Shown here piece by piece: positions 1 through 9,500 of a DNA stretch of 64,000 nucleotides. A program made the position numbers and the translations under genes. This stretch comes from Streptomyces canus 299MFChir4.1 (GTDB lineage: Bacteria > Actinomycetota > Actinomycetes > Streptomycetales > Streptomycetaceae): the NCBI RefSeq assembly GCF_000383615.1, contig NZ_KB911588.1, forward strand, positions 354,850 to 418,849, in the 5' to 3' direction. Below the pieces are notes generated by a model. That model was not told the DNA's origin. It saw nothing but the letters and a program-made list of their open reading frames with translations, and searched no databases. The number at the start of each line of letters is the position of its first letter. Within the stretch, counting starts at the first letter, position 1.

Positions 1-916
1 CGAGCAGATAGGGGATCGGGCTGTGGCCGTGGACGATGCGGGTGCCGCCGTACGTGTCGAGCAGGGACCGCACATGGTCGGCGCCGCCCTCGTCGCGGAA
101 GGAGAAACGCTTGGTGAGTTTGCGGAACAGGTCCCACACCTCGTCCGCGTCATTGCGCGTGAGGGTCTCGCGGACGGTGTCGTTGACCGCCTCGATCGAG
201 TCGCCGTAGTCGAGATAGGCGGTGGTGTCGGAGTGCACGAGCAGATGGCCGTCGACCTCCTCGACGGCGTCGAGGCGGGCCATCCACTGCAGGTGGTGGT
301 CCTGGAGGCGGTCCATGTCGGTCTTCTGTCCGCCGTTGAGCAGCCAGGCCGCCTGGAAGGTGGCGGTGCCCGCGCCGGAGTTGACGGGGGTGTCGCCGAA
401 CCGCTTGGCGCCGAGCAGCAGCAGCTCGTGGTTGCCCATGAGCGCCTTGCAGTAGCCGCCGGCCGCGGCGGCCTCCGCGGACAGCCGCATCACGAGGTCG
501 ATGACGCCGATGCCGTCGGGTCCTCGGTCGGTGAAGTCGCCGAGGAACCACAGCCGGGCGGTGCCGGCGCTCCAGTTGCCCGCGTCGTCGACCAGGCCCT
601 TCTCGTGGAGTGCGGCCATCAGTTCGTCGAGGTAGCCGTGGACGTCGCCGACGACGTACAGCGGGCCGGGGCCGTCCTCCGCGTGCTCGGTGGGATCTGC
701 GGCCGTCTGGATCCCGTCACCGTGGTCGATGACGGGCAGGTCCTGCTCGGTCGGGGTGTACCCCTCCGGGTAGGCCTCCTCGTGGGCCGGGACGACGTCG
801 CCGGGGTGTGTGCTGTGGCCGTACGGACCGGTCTCGTTGACGTACGCGGGCACCCGGAAGTCGCGCAGCACCGCCGTGCGCTCCACCTCGGGTCCCTGAC
901 CGGCCCCCTGAGTCAT
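1..916 (-). CDS. Metallophosphoesterase (calcineurin-like), cut by the left edge
   Basis: The first 305 residues are visible, read leftwards from an ATG at 916. The phosphoesterase motifs appear in order: GDVHG (about residues 90-94), GDFTDRG (about 126-132), GNHE (about 161-164) and, near the window edge, a GHSPIPY-like block. These residues bind the two metal ions in calcineurin-like and ApaH-like phosphatases. The 85-residue stretch before the first motif is acidic and probably disordered. There is no signal peptide, so the protein is cytoplasmic. The family includes Ser/Thr phosphatases and nucleotide hydrolases, and I cannot choose the substrate. It lies downstream of lacI on the same strand but about 200 bases away, with a hairpin between, so it is probably a separate unit. 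Confidence 0.88.
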   Translation of the reverse strand, partial: MTQGAGQGPEVERTAVLRDFRVPAYVNETGPYGHSTHPGDVVPAHEEAYPEGYTPTEQDLPVIDHGDGIQTAADPTEHAEDGPGPLYVVGDVHGYLDELMAALHEKGLVDDAGNWSAGTARLWFLGDFTDRGPDGIGVIDLVMRLSAEAAAAGGYCKALMGNHELLLLGAKRFGDTPVNSGAGTATFQAAWLLNGGQKTDMDRLQDHHLQWMARLDAVEEVDGHLLVHSDTTAYLDYGDSIEAVNDTVRETLTRNDADEVWDLFRKLTKRFSFRDEGGADHVRSLLDTYGGTRIVHGHSPIPYLL

Positions 917-1082
917 CAGACCCCTCCACCATCGCGCCGCATCTGCACCGCTTCGGACTGCCTGGTCGCAGCGGCCCGCGGTGTCGTGGGCCCATCATAG
1001 GAATGCGGATCGCGCCGTGTGATGACCCAGGGGTGGTGAATCGGAGCAAGACTCCTGTTCACCGCGGCATTCGCCCCGATTG

Positions 1083-1108
1083 GGCCGGGCTTCGCCCCTC
1101 ACCCGGCC
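1083..1108 (-). terminator. Candidate terminator of the lacI-family gene
   Basis: A GC-rich inverted repeat, GGCCGGG at 1083-1089 and CCCGGCC at 1102-1108, forms a 7-bp stem with a 12-nt loop just past the stop of the lacI-family gene. There is no clear U-run, which is common in streptomycetes. Confidence 0.4.
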
Positions 1109-1117
1109 ACTCTGCGG

Positions 1118-2230
1118 TTACTGCTCCTCGGGCGACCGCGGCGGGCTGACCGTCGTGCGCGGGGCCCTCCGCTGGGACGAGGTGCGCACGATCAGCTCCG
1201 TCGGTATCACCTGCTCGACCGGTTGGTCCGATTCGACCCCTTCGATGGCGTCGATGAGGAGCTGGATCACGGCCGTGCCGATGCGGCGGGGCTTGAGGGA
1301 GAGCGTGGTGACGGGCGGCTCGGTGCTGGCGTACACGGTGGACTCGCTGCAGCAGACGATCAGCAGGTCGTCCGGGACGCGCAGCCCGTAGCGGCGGGCG
1401 GCGGCCAGCAGGTCGGTGCCGTTCGGGTCGAACAGGCCGTAGACGGCGTCCGGTCGGTCCGGGCGGGCGAGCAGCCGGTCGGCGGCGACGGCGCCCGCGC
1501 ACGGATCGTGCGCCGGGTAGGCCTCGTAGACCGGATCCTGGCCCACCCGCTCGCACCAGCGCAGATACGCGGTGGTCGACAGATGGGTGTACGTGTCCGT
1601 CGTCGTCCCGGTCAGCAGGCCGATGCGGCGGGCGCCGGCGTCGGCGAGATGGTCGAGGATGCCGAGGACGGCGGCCTCGTGGTCGTTGTCGACCCAGGCG
1701 GTGACCGGGAGCGCGCCGGCCGGGCGGCCGTCGGAGACCACCGGCAGGCCCTGCCGGACCAGCTCGCTGACGACCGGGTCCTGGTCGGACGGGTCGATGA
1801 CCACGGTGCCGTCCAGGGCGACGTTCGACCACACGTCGTGGCGCGAGGTGGCCGGGAGGATGACGAGGGCGTAGCCGCGGGCGAGCGCGGCCGAGGTGGC
1901 GGCCCGCGCCATCTCGGCGAAGTACGCGAACTCGGTGAAGGTGAAAGGTTCATCCCCGTACGTCGTCACGGTCAGGCCGATGAGTCCCGACTTGCCCGTA
2001 CGGAGGGTTCTGGCCGCGGCCGAGGGCCGGTAGCCCAGCCGGTCGGCGACCTCCCTGACATGGCGGCGGGTGGCGTCCGGGAGCCTGCCCTTGCCGTTCA
2101 GGGCGTCGGAGACGGTCGTGATGGAGACTCCGGCTGCGGCGGCCACGTCTCTGATGCCCGCCCGGCCCGGCCGACTGCCTCGACGTGAGGTTTCCGCGCG
2201 GCTCACCTGGTGCTTCCCTGCTGCTGTCAT
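1118..2230 (-). CDS. LacI-family transcriptional regulator
   Basis: A 370-residue protein starting at the ATG at 2230. An upstream in-frame start at 2296 is possible, but its 22 extra residues look unlike a LacI N-terminus. Residues 26-46 form the LacI helix-turn-helix (IRDVAAAAGVSITTVSDAL), followed by the hinge region and a periplasmic-binding-like domain for an effector, probably a sugar. The protein should repress a carbohydrate-uptake or catabolic gene, but no sugar transporter lies nearby in the window, so its target is either itself or distant. The 423-bp divergent spacer upstream holds palindromic GTGCCAACTG-like sequences that could be its operator. Confidence 0.9.
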   Translation of the reverse strand: MTAAGKHQVSRAETSRRGSRPGRAGIRDVAAAAGVSITTVSDALNGKGRLPDATRRHVREVADRLGYRPSAAARTLRTGKSGLIGLTVTTYGDEPFTFTEFAYFAEMARAATSAALARGYALVILPATSRHDVWSNVALDGTVVIDPSDQDPVVSELVRQGLPVVSDGRPAGALPVTAWVDNDHEAAVLGILDHLADAGARRIGLLTGTTTDTYTHLSTTAYLRWCERVGQDPVYEAYPAHDPCAGAVAADRLLARPDRPDAVYGLFDPNGTDLLAAARRYGLRVPDDLLIVCCSESTVYASTEPPVTTLSLKPRRIGTAVIQLLIDAIEGVESDQPVEQVIPTELIVRTSSQRRAPRTTVSPPRSPEEQ

Positions 2231-2653
2231 GGCGAGCCGATAGTAGGGCTCATGCGGTGGGGTAGGGCGGACGCATATGCACGCGTTGACAGGCACGTTT
2301 CTGCAAGGTCATTTAGTGCCAACTGCCTATGAAAGAAAGCCAGTTGCACGATCCAATGGCACTACGTAACTTGTCGGCACGCATGAGCCTGCCAAGTTCC
2401 CGATGTTTCGAAGAGGTCTCAACTCACCTGCACGGGTGATGCGCGCTACGGCGTGAGCCACCGGCGCATAGATATATGTGATCGCGCCCCCGGATTCGCC
2501 TGCCTTCGTACGGTGATGCCCCTGATGCCTGTGGGGTTGATGAGGTTGGTTCTCACCTGTACGCAGCAGGGCCCAATCCTCATAAGGTGAGCAGTATTGG
2601 AGCCGGCTGCCGGAGTCGGCCGCCATGCGTCGGTGGTCATGAGGAGGACTGCG
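2231..2653. promoter_or_regulatory. Divergent intergenic region between lacI and hisC-like gene
   Basis: No gene is seen in these 423 bases. Nested inverted repeats occupy 2314-2364: TAGTGCCA (2314-2321) matches TGGCACTA (2357-2364) and GTGCCAACTG matches CAGTTGCAC (2341-2349), so this may be a LacI-type operator. A TTGACA box is at 2286-2291 on the + strand. Nearer the hisC-like start, CTCACCT (2552-2558) and AGGTGAG (2585-2591) could form a small leader hairpin. All of these are pattern-level calls. Confidence 0.4.
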
Positions 2654-3733
2654 GTGAGCGAGACAAGCCCCAAGCTGCGCGCCGAGCTGGAGAGTATCCC
2701 CACGTACAGGCCGGGCAAGCCCGCAGCTGCCGACGGTTCGGTGGCCTACAAGCTGTCCTCCAACGAGAACCCCTATCCGCCGCTGCCGGGCGTGCTGGAG
2801 ACCGTGACGGCCGCGGTCTCCTCCTTCAACCGCTACCCGGACATGGCCTGCACGGGCCTCATGAACGAGCTGTCCGAGCGCTTCGGCGTCCCGCTCTCCC
2901 ACCTGGCCACCGGCACCGGTTCGGTCGGCGTCGCCCAGCAGCTGATCCAGGCGACCTCGGGACCGGGCGACGAGGTCATCTACGCCTGGCGGTCCTTCGA
3001 GGCGTACCCGATCATCACGCAGATCAGCGGCGCGACCTCGGTGCGGGTACCGCTGACGGCGGGTGATGTGCACGACCTGGACGCCATGGCCGACGCGATC
3101 ACCGAACGGACCCGGTTGATCTTCGTCTGCAACCCCAACAACCCGACGGGCACGGTCGTGAAGCGTGCCGAGCTGGAACGCTTCCTCGACCGGGTGCCGA
3201 GTGACGTGCTGGTGGTGCTGGACGAGGCCTACCGCGAGTTCATCCGCGATCTTGAGGTGCCGGACGGTGTGGAGCTGTACCGCACGCGGCCCAACGTCTG
3301 TGTGCTGCGCACCTTCTCCAAGGCGTACGGCCTCGCGGGCCTCAGGGTCGGCTTCGCGATCGCCCATGAGCCGGTGGCCGCGGCGCTGCGCAAGACGGCG
3401 GTGCCCTTCGGAGTGAGCCAGCTCGCCCAGGACGCGGCGATCGCCTCGCTGCGGGCCGAGGACGAACTGCTCGGCCGGGTCGGCTCGCTGGTCTGTGAGC
3501 GCAACCGTGTGGTGGAGGGGCTGCGGGCCCAGGGCTGGACGGTGCCCGAGACCCAGGCCAACTTCGTCTGGCTGCGGCTGGGGGAGCGCACCGTCGACTT
3601 CGCGGCGGCGTGCGAGCAGCACGGTGTGGTCGTACGGCCCTTCGCGGGAGAGGGTGTGCGCGTGACGGTCGGGGAGGCCGAGGCGAACGACATCTTCCTC
3701 AAGGTGGCGGAGGGCTTTCGCAAGGAGCTGTGA
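2654..3733 (+). CDS. hisC: Histidinol-phosphate aminotransferase-family protein
   Basis: A 359-residue fold-type I PLP aminotransferase. The start is the GTG at 2654 because a strong ribosome site, GAGGAGG (2641-2647), sits 6 bases upstream. The substrate-binding N-terminus (SSNENPYPP), the NPNNPTG motif, LDEAYREF and the Schiff-base lysine in TFSKAYGLAG (Lys about 223) are all present. In histidine synthesis HisC converts imidazole-acetol phosphate to histidinol phosphate. This copy stands alone rather than in a his operon, so it may instead act on aromatic amino acids (HisC and ArAT share this fold). A 32-bp parS-centred palindrome follows the stop and could also end transcription. Confidence 0.88.
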   Translation: MSETSPKLRAELESIPTYRPGKPAAADGSVAYKLSSNENPYPPLPGVLETVTAAVSSFNRYPDMACTGLMNELSERFGVPLSHLATGTGSVGVAQQLIQATSGPGDEVIYAWRSFEAYPIITQISGATSVRVPLTAGDVHDLDAMADAITERTRLIFVCNPNNPTGTVVKRAELERFLDRVPSDVLVVLDEAYREFIRDLEVPDGVELYRTRPNVCVLRTFSKAYGLAGLRVGFAIAHEPVAAALRKTAVPFGVSQLAQDAAIASLRAEDELLGRVGSLVCERNRVVEGLRAQGWTVPETQANFVWLRLGERTVDFAAACEQHGVVVRPFAGEGVRVTVGEAEANDIFLKVAEGFRKEL

Positions 3734-3752
3734 CGCGACGCGCCGAGTCTGC

Positions 3753-3784
3753 GGGCCCGGGGTTTCACGTGAAACCCCGGGCCC
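3753..3784. other. parS site 1 within a 32-bp perfect palindrome
   Basis: The ParB-binding core GTTTCACGTGAAAC lies at 3762-3775. The symmetry extends outward as GGGCCCGG/CCGGGCCC to give a perfect 32-bp palindrome. It lies 19 bases past the hisC stop, so it may double as a terminator. ParB of Streptomyces binds about two dozen such sites clustered around oriC. Confidence 0.85.
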
Positions 3785-3892
3785 CGCGCGCCAGGGGCCG
3801 AACGGGCCCCTTCAGATGTGACCTATCGGACCCACTCAGGGACCCCCCACCCATCACGTGTCGAACCGCCATGCGTCATAATTGCTTGTGAA

Positions 3893-3908
3893 TGTGAACG
3901 CTTTCACA
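3893..3908. promoter_or_regulatory. Rex operator (ROP) upstream of cydA
   Basis: The 16-mer TGTGAACGCTTTCACA matches the Streptomyces Rex consensus TGTGAACNNNTTCACA exactly. It lies 57 bases upstream of the cydA GTG. Rex is a redox sensor: a high NADH/NAD ratio releases it and derepresses cydABCD under low oxygen. A CATAAT -10-like element is just upstream at 3876-3881, so Rex would sit over the transcription start region. Confidence 0.88.
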
Positions 3909-3964
3909 AGCGCTTCGCTTTGCAAGGATTTGTTCCACAAGCCTGTGAGGTAAGGAGCGGCGAC

Positions 3965-5473
3965 GTGGACCTGGCTCTGGCGCCGGAGACCCTGGCGCGC
4001 TGGCAGTTCGGCATCACCACCGTCTACCACTTCCTGTTCGTCCCCCTGACGATCTCCCTGGCCGCCCTCACGGCAGGCCTCCAGACCGCCTGGGTGCGTA
4101 CAGAGAAGGAGAAGTACCTCAGGGCCACCAAGTTCTGGGGCAAGCTCTTCCTGATCAACATCGCGATGGGTGTGGTCACCGGCATCGTCCAGGAGTTCCA
4201 GTTCGGCATGAACTGGTCCGACTACTCGCGGTTCGTCGGCGACGTCTTCGGTGCCCCGCTCGCCTTCGAGGCCCTGATCGCCTTCTTCTTCGAGTCCACC
4301 TTCATCGGCCTGTGGATCTTCGGCTGGGACAAGCTGCCCAAGAAGATCCACCTGGCCTGCATCTGGATGGTCTCGATCGGCACGATCCTGTCGGCGTACT
4401 TCATCCTCGCGGCCAACTCGTGGATGCAGCACCCCGTCGGCTACCGGATCAACAAGGCGAGGGGCCGCGCCGAGCTCACCGACTTCTGGGCGGTGCTGAC
4501 CCAGAACACCGCGCTCACCCAGGTCTTCCACACCATGTCGGCCTCCTTCCTGACCGGTGGCGCCTTCATGGTCGGCATCGCGGCCTTCCATCTGTTCCGC
4601 AAGAGGCACATCGCGGTGATGAAGACCTCGCTGCGCCTCGGCCTGATCACCGTGGTCGTTGCAGGCATGCTCACCGCGATCAGCGGTGACACGCTCGGCA
4701 AGGTCATGTTCAAGCAGCAGCCGATGAAGATGGCGGCGGCCGAGGCGCTGTGGGACGGCCAGGACTCCGCACCCTTCTCGATCTTCGCCTACGGCGACGT
4801 GGAGAAGGGCCACAACAGCGTGGCCATCGAGATCCCGGGCCTGCTGTCCTTCCTCGCCGACGACGACTTCACCTCGTACGTCCCCGGTATCAACGACGTC
4901 AACAAGGCCGAGCAGCAGAAGTACGGTCCGGGCGACTACCGGCCCAACATCCCCGTCACCTTCTGGGCCTTCCGCTGGATGATCGGCTTCGGCATGGCGT
5001 CCTTCGCCATCGGCCTCGCCGGACTCTGGCTGACCCGCAAGAAGTTCATGCTCCCGCAGCACCTGAGGGTCGCCGACGACGAGGTGCCGCATCTGGTCCT
5101 CTTCAAGAACAAGGCCCTCAGCCCCAAGCTCGGCAGGCTCTACTGGCTCGTGGCGATCTGGACCCTGGGTTTCCCCCTGATCGCCAACTCCTGGGGCTGG
5201 ATCTTCACCGAGATGGGCCGCCAGCCGTGGGTCGTCTACGGCGTCCTGCAGACCCGGCACGCGGTCTCCCCCGGCGTCTCCCAGGCCGAGGTCCTCATCT
5301 CGCTGCTGGTCTTCACGGCGCTGTACGCCATCCTCGCCGTCGTCGAGGTGAAGCTGCTCGTGAAGTACGTCAAGGCCGGCCCGCCCGAGCTCACCGAGGC
5401 AGACCTCAACCCGCCCACGAAGATCGGCGGCGACCCGCGTGACGCCGACAAGCCGATGGCCTTCTCGTACTAG
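3965..5473 (+). CDS. cydA: Cytochrome bd quinol oxidase subunit I
   Basis: A 502-residue membrane protein with the standard CydA start, LAPETLARWQFGITTVYHF. The early histidine (about residue 22) is an expected heme ligand. The GTG at 3965 is preferred because AAGGAGCGG (3952-3960) lies just upstream and the N-terminus then matches the family; upstream in-frame codons would add a non-homologous leader. About nine membrane spans are visible. CydA holds hemes b558, b595 and d together with CydB, oxidises menaquinol and reduces O2 with high affinity. It is the first gene of the Rex-controlled cydA-cydB-cydCD operon and lies 18 bases before cydB. Confidence 0.97.
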   Translation: MDLALAPETLARWQFGITTVYHFLFVPLTISLAALTAGLQTAWVRTEKEKYLRATKFWGKLFLINIAMGVVTGIVQEFQFGMNWSDYSRFVGDVFGAPLAFEALIAFFFESTFIGLWIFGWDKLPKKIHLACIWMVSIGTILSAYFILAANSWMQHPVGYRINKARGRAELTDFWAVLTQNTALTQVFHTMSASFLTGGAFMVGIAAFHLFRKRHIAVMKTSLRLGLITVVVAGMLTAISGDTLGKVMFKQQPMKMAAAEALWDGQDSAPFSIFAYGDVEKGHNSVAIEIPGLLSFLADDDFTSYVPGINDVNKAEQQKYGPGDYRPNIPVTFWAFRWMIGFGMASFAIGLAGLWLTRKKFMLPQHLRVADDEVPHLVLFKNKALSPKLGRLYWLVAIWTLGFPLIANSWGWIFTEMGRQPWVVYGVLQTRHAVSPGVSQAEVLISLLVFTALYAILAVVEVKLLVKYVKAGPPELTEADLNPPTKIGGDPRDADKPMAFSY

Positions 5474-5491
5474 GCCGAGGGAGATCGAGTC

Positions 5492-6496
5492 ATGGAACTT
5501 CACGACGTCTGGTTCGTGCTCATCGCCGTCCTGTGGACCGGCTACTTCTTCCTGGAGGGCTTCGACTTCGGGGTCGGCGTCCTCACCAAGCTGCTCGCCC
5601 GTGACCGGACCGAGAAGCGCGTCCTGATCAACACCATCGGTCCTGTGTGGGACGGCAACGAGGTGTGGCTGCTGACGGCGGGCGGCGCGACCTTCGCCGC
5701 CTTTCCCGACTGGTACGCCACGCTCTTCTCCGGCTTCTACCTGCCACTGCTGGTCATCCTGGTCTGCCTGATCGTCCGGGGGGTCGCCTTCGAGTACCGG
5801 GCCAAGCGGCCCGAGGAGAACTGGCAGCGCAACTGGGAGACCGCGATCTTCTGGACCTCGCTCATCCCCGCGTTCCTGTGGGGCGTGGCCTTCGGCAACA
5901 TCGTGCACGGGGTGAAGATCGACCAGCACTTCGAGTACGTCGGCACCCTCTGGGACCTACTCAACCCGTACGCCCTGCTCGGTGGACTGGTGACGCTGAC
6001 GCTGTTCACGTTCCACGGAACGGTGTTCACGGCCCTGAAGACCGTCGGGGAGATCCGGGAGCGGGCACGGAAGCTGGCGACCCGGGTCGGTCTCGTCACC
6101 GCCGCGCTGGCGCTGATCTTCCTGCTCTGGACGCAGGTCGACAGTGGTGACGCCAAGAGCCTGGTCGCGCTGGTGGTGGCCGTGGCGGCGTTGGTCGCCG
6201 CTCTGGTGGCCAACCAGGCGGGGCGTGAGGGCTGGTCGTTCGCGCTGTCGGGCGTCACCATCGTGGCCGCCGTGGCCATGCTCTTCCTGACGCTCTTCCC
6301 GAACGTCATGCCGTCCTCGCTCAACGCGGACTGGAGTCTGACGGTCACCAACGCCTCGTCGAGCCCGTACACCCTGAAGATCATGACCTGGTGCGCGGGG
6401 ATCGCCACACCGGTCGTCCTGCTCTACCAGGGCTGGACCTACTGGGTGTTCCGCAAGCGGATCGGCACGCAGCACATCGCCGAAGCCGCCCACTGA
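5492..6496 (+). CDS. cydB: Cytochrome bd quinol oxidase subunit II
   Basis: A 334-residue protein starting at the ATG at 5492, behind GAGGGAG (5477-5483). It shows the CydB signature near the N-terminus (EGFDFGVGVL, then GPVWDGNEVWLL) and eight to nine membrane helices. It pairs with CydA to form the bd oxidase. Genes cydA, cydB and cydCD are in the usual actinobacterial order. Two parS sites separate it from cydCD. Confidence 0.97.
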   Translation: MELHDVWFVLIAVLWTGYFFLEGFDFGVGVLTKLLARDRTEKRVLINTIGPVWDGNEVWLLTAGGATFAAFPDWYATLFSGFYLPLLVILVCLIVRGVAFEYRAKRPEENWQRNWETAIFWTSLIPAFLWGVAFGNIVHGVKIDQHFEYVGTLWDLLNPYALLGGLVTLTLFTFHGTVFTALKTVGEIRERARKLATRVGLVTAALALIFLLWTQVDSGDAKSLVALVVAVAALVAALVANQAGREGWSFALSGVTIVAAVAMLFLTLFPNVMPSSLNADWSLTVTNASSSPYTLKIMTWCAGIATPVVLLYQGWTYWVFRKRIGTQHIAEAAH

Positions 6497-6505
6497 GCCC
6501 GATAT

Positions 6506-6533
6506 GGGGCATGTTTCACGTGAAACATGCCCC
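6506..6533. other. parS site 2 within a 28-bp perfect palindrome
   Basis: TGTTTCACGTGAAACA occupies 6512-6527 and is flanked by GGGGCA/TGCCCC, giving 28 bp of perfect symmetry immediately after cydB. It is a consensus ParB site, and its centre is 36 bp from that of site 3. Confidence 0.9.
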
Positions 6534-6547
6534 TTGAGAAGAGGGTG

Positions 6548-6563
6548 TGTTTCACGTGAAACC
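6548..6563. other. parS site 3, overlapping the cydCD start
   Basis: TGTTTCACGTGAAACC is a one-base variant of the 16-mer with an intact 14-bp core (6549-6562). It overlaps the probable cydCD GTG start codon at 6556. ParB loading here could affect translation initiation or transcription of cydCD, but that is inference. Confidence 0.85.
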
Positions 6564-9500
6564 GATCGACCCGCGTCTGCTCCGATACGCCCGGGCCACC
6601 CGCCTCTTCCTGGTGGCCGTGGTCGGTCTGGGCGGTCTCGGGGCCCTGCTGGTCATCGCCCAGGCGATGCTCATCGCCGAGATCGTGGTCGGCGCGTTCC
6701 AGCACGGTCTCGCGGTTGCTGAACTCCGCACTCCCCTGGCGCTGTTGGCGGCCGTCGCGGTCGGCCGTGGACTCGTCTCCTGGCTCACCGAGCTCGCCGC
6801 ACACCGGGCGAGCGCGGCAGTGAAGTCGGAGCTGCGGGGGAGGCTGCTGGAACGGGCCACGGCACTGGGGCCCGGGTGGCTGAGCGGGCAGCGGACGGGT
6901 TCCCTGGTCGCCCTCGCCACCAGGGGGGTCGACGCCCTCGACGACTACTTCTCTCGCTATCTCCCGCAGTTGGGCCTTGCGGTGGTCGTGCCGGTGGCGG
7001 TGCTGGCGCGGATCGTGACCGAGGACTGGGTCTCCGCGGCCATCATCGTCGGGACGCTTCCCCTCATCCCGGTCTTCATGGTGCTGATCGGCTGGGCCAC
7101 GCAGTCCCGGATGGACCGTCAGTGGCGGCTGCTGTCCCGGCTGTCGGGGCACTTCCTGGACGTCGTCGCGGGTCTGCCCACCCTGAAGGTGTTCGGCCGG
7201 GCCAAAGCACAGGCCGAGTCGATCCGGCGCATCACCGGCGAGTACCGGCAGGCGACCATGCGGACGCTGCGGATCGCCTTCATCTCCTCCTTCGCCCTGG
7301 AGCTGCTCTCGACGCTCTCGGTGGCGCTGGTCGCCGTGACGATCGGGATGCGTCTCGTCCACGGCGAGATGAACCTGTACGACGGCCTGGTCATCCTCAT
7401 CCTGGCCCCCGAGGCGTATCTGCCGCTGCGGCAGGTGGGGGCGCAGTATCACGCGGCGGCGGAGGGACTGGCGGCCGCCGAAGAGATCTTCACGGTCCTG
7501 GAGACTCCGGTACCGGCATCGGGCACCGCTGCGGTACCGGCCGGTGCGCTGGCCTTCGAGCGGGTCACGGTCAGGTACCCCGGGCGCTCGGGGGACGCCG
7601 TCACGGACGTGTCCTTCGAGGTCGCGCCCGGGGAGACGGTCGCGCTGGTCGGGCCCAGCGGGGCGGGCAAGTCGACGCTGCTGAACGTCCTGCTGGGGTT
7701 CGTGCGGCCGGCCGGGGGGCGGGTGAGGATCGGGGGAGCCGATCTCGCCGAGGTCGACCTGGAGGAGTGGCGGTCACGCGTCGCGTGGGTGCCGCAGCGG
7801 CCGCAGCTGTTCGCCGGGACGATCGCCGAGAACGTACGGCTGGCCCGGCCCGACGCCGAGGAAGCCGCGGTACGGCGGGCATTGGGGGACGCGGGGGCCC
7901 TGGAGTTCGTCGACGCCCTTCCCCTGGGGGCCGACACCGCGCTCGGCGAGGACGGTGCCGGGCTGTCCGCCGGGCAGCGGCAACGGCTCTCGCTGGCCCG
8001 GGCGTTCCTCGCGGACCGGCCGGTACTGCTCCTCGACGAACCGACGGCCGCGCTCGACGGAGCCACCGAGGCGGAGGTCGTGGCGGCGGTACGGCGGCTG
8101 GCGGCCGGGCGGACGGTCCTGCTGGTGGTGCACCGACCGGCGTTGCTCGGGGTGGCGGACCGGGTCGTGCGGCTGGCGGAGCCTGCGGCACCGGCTCCGG
8201 TGGGCGGCGTGGCCAGCACGTCCACGGCACACACGGTCGAGGACGGCGGCCCGGCTTCGGCCGAGCCCGGGACGAGTGAGGTGCCGACACGGGCGCGCGG
8301 TGTTCTCGCCCGCGTCCGCGCCATGTCCGGCCCCCGACGAGGCCGGCTCGTGCTCGCGCTGCTGCTCGGCAGTCTCGCGCTCGGCTGCGCCGTGGGACTG
8401 ATGGCCACCTCCGGGTGGCTGATCTCGCGGGCCTCGCAGCAGCCGCCCGTGCTGTATCTGATGGTGGCTGTGACGGCGACCCGTGCCTTCGGGATCGGGC
8501 GGGCCGTGTTCCGGTACGCGGAGCGGCTGGTGTCGCACGACGCCGTGCTGCGCATGCTCGCCGACACCCGGGTCGCCGTGTACCGGCGTCTGGAACGGCT
8601 GGCGCCCGCCGGTCTGCGCACGGCCCGCCGTGGTGATCTGCTCTCGCGGCTCGTCTCCGACGTGGACACCCTCCAGGACTACTGGCTGCGCTGGTTGCTG
8701 CCGGCCGGTGCGGCCGTCGTGGTGTCCGCGGCTTCCGTGGGCTTCACGGCCTGGTTGCTGCCGGAGGCCGGTGCCGTGCTGGCCGCGGGCCTGCTGGCCG
8801 CCGGTGTCGGTGTCCCGCTCATCACGGGGACCGTGGCGCGCCGGGCCGAGCGCAGGCTCGCCCCCGCCCGTGGGGCACTGTCGACCCGCGTGACCGATCT
8901 CCTCACCGGGACCGCGGAGTTGACCGTCGCCGGTGCCCTTCCTGCCCGTACCGCCGAGGCACGGCGGGCCGACGGCGTCCTCACCCGGATCGCCTCGCGC
9001 GCCGCCACCGCCACCGCACTCGGTGACGGCCTCACCGCCCTGATCTGTGGCCTGACCGTCACCGCAACCGCCCTGGTCGGCGCTCAGGCGGTCGCCTTCG
9101 GGCGGCTCGGCGGGGTCGCCATGGCCGTTGTCGTGCTCACTCCGCTGGCCGCCTTCGAGGCCGTCCTCGGGCTGCCGCTCGCCGTGCAGTACCGCCAGCG
9201 GGTGCGCAGGAGCGCGGAGCGCGTCCACGAGGTGCTGGACGCGCCCGAGCCGGTACGGGAGCCGGAGCACGCTCGGCAGGCGCCCGCCTCGCCGTTCCCG
9301 GTCGTCCTCAGAGGGCTGACCACCCGGCACGAGGGCCAGGACCGGGACGCGCTCGCGGGCCTCGACCTGACCCTCGCCGAGGGCCGGAGGATCGCCGTGG
9401 TCGGTGCCTCCGGCTCCGGCAAGACAACGCTCGCGCAGGTGCTGCTCCGCTTCCTGGACGCGGGCGCCGGCACCTACACCTTGGGCGGAGTGGACGCCTA

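Noticed and set aside
3854..5929. A 691-codon open frame on the - strand across cydA and cydB
   Set aside because: It is antisense to genes with diagnostic CydA and CydB sequences and is rich in Asp/Gly/His/Gln in the usual antisense pattern.
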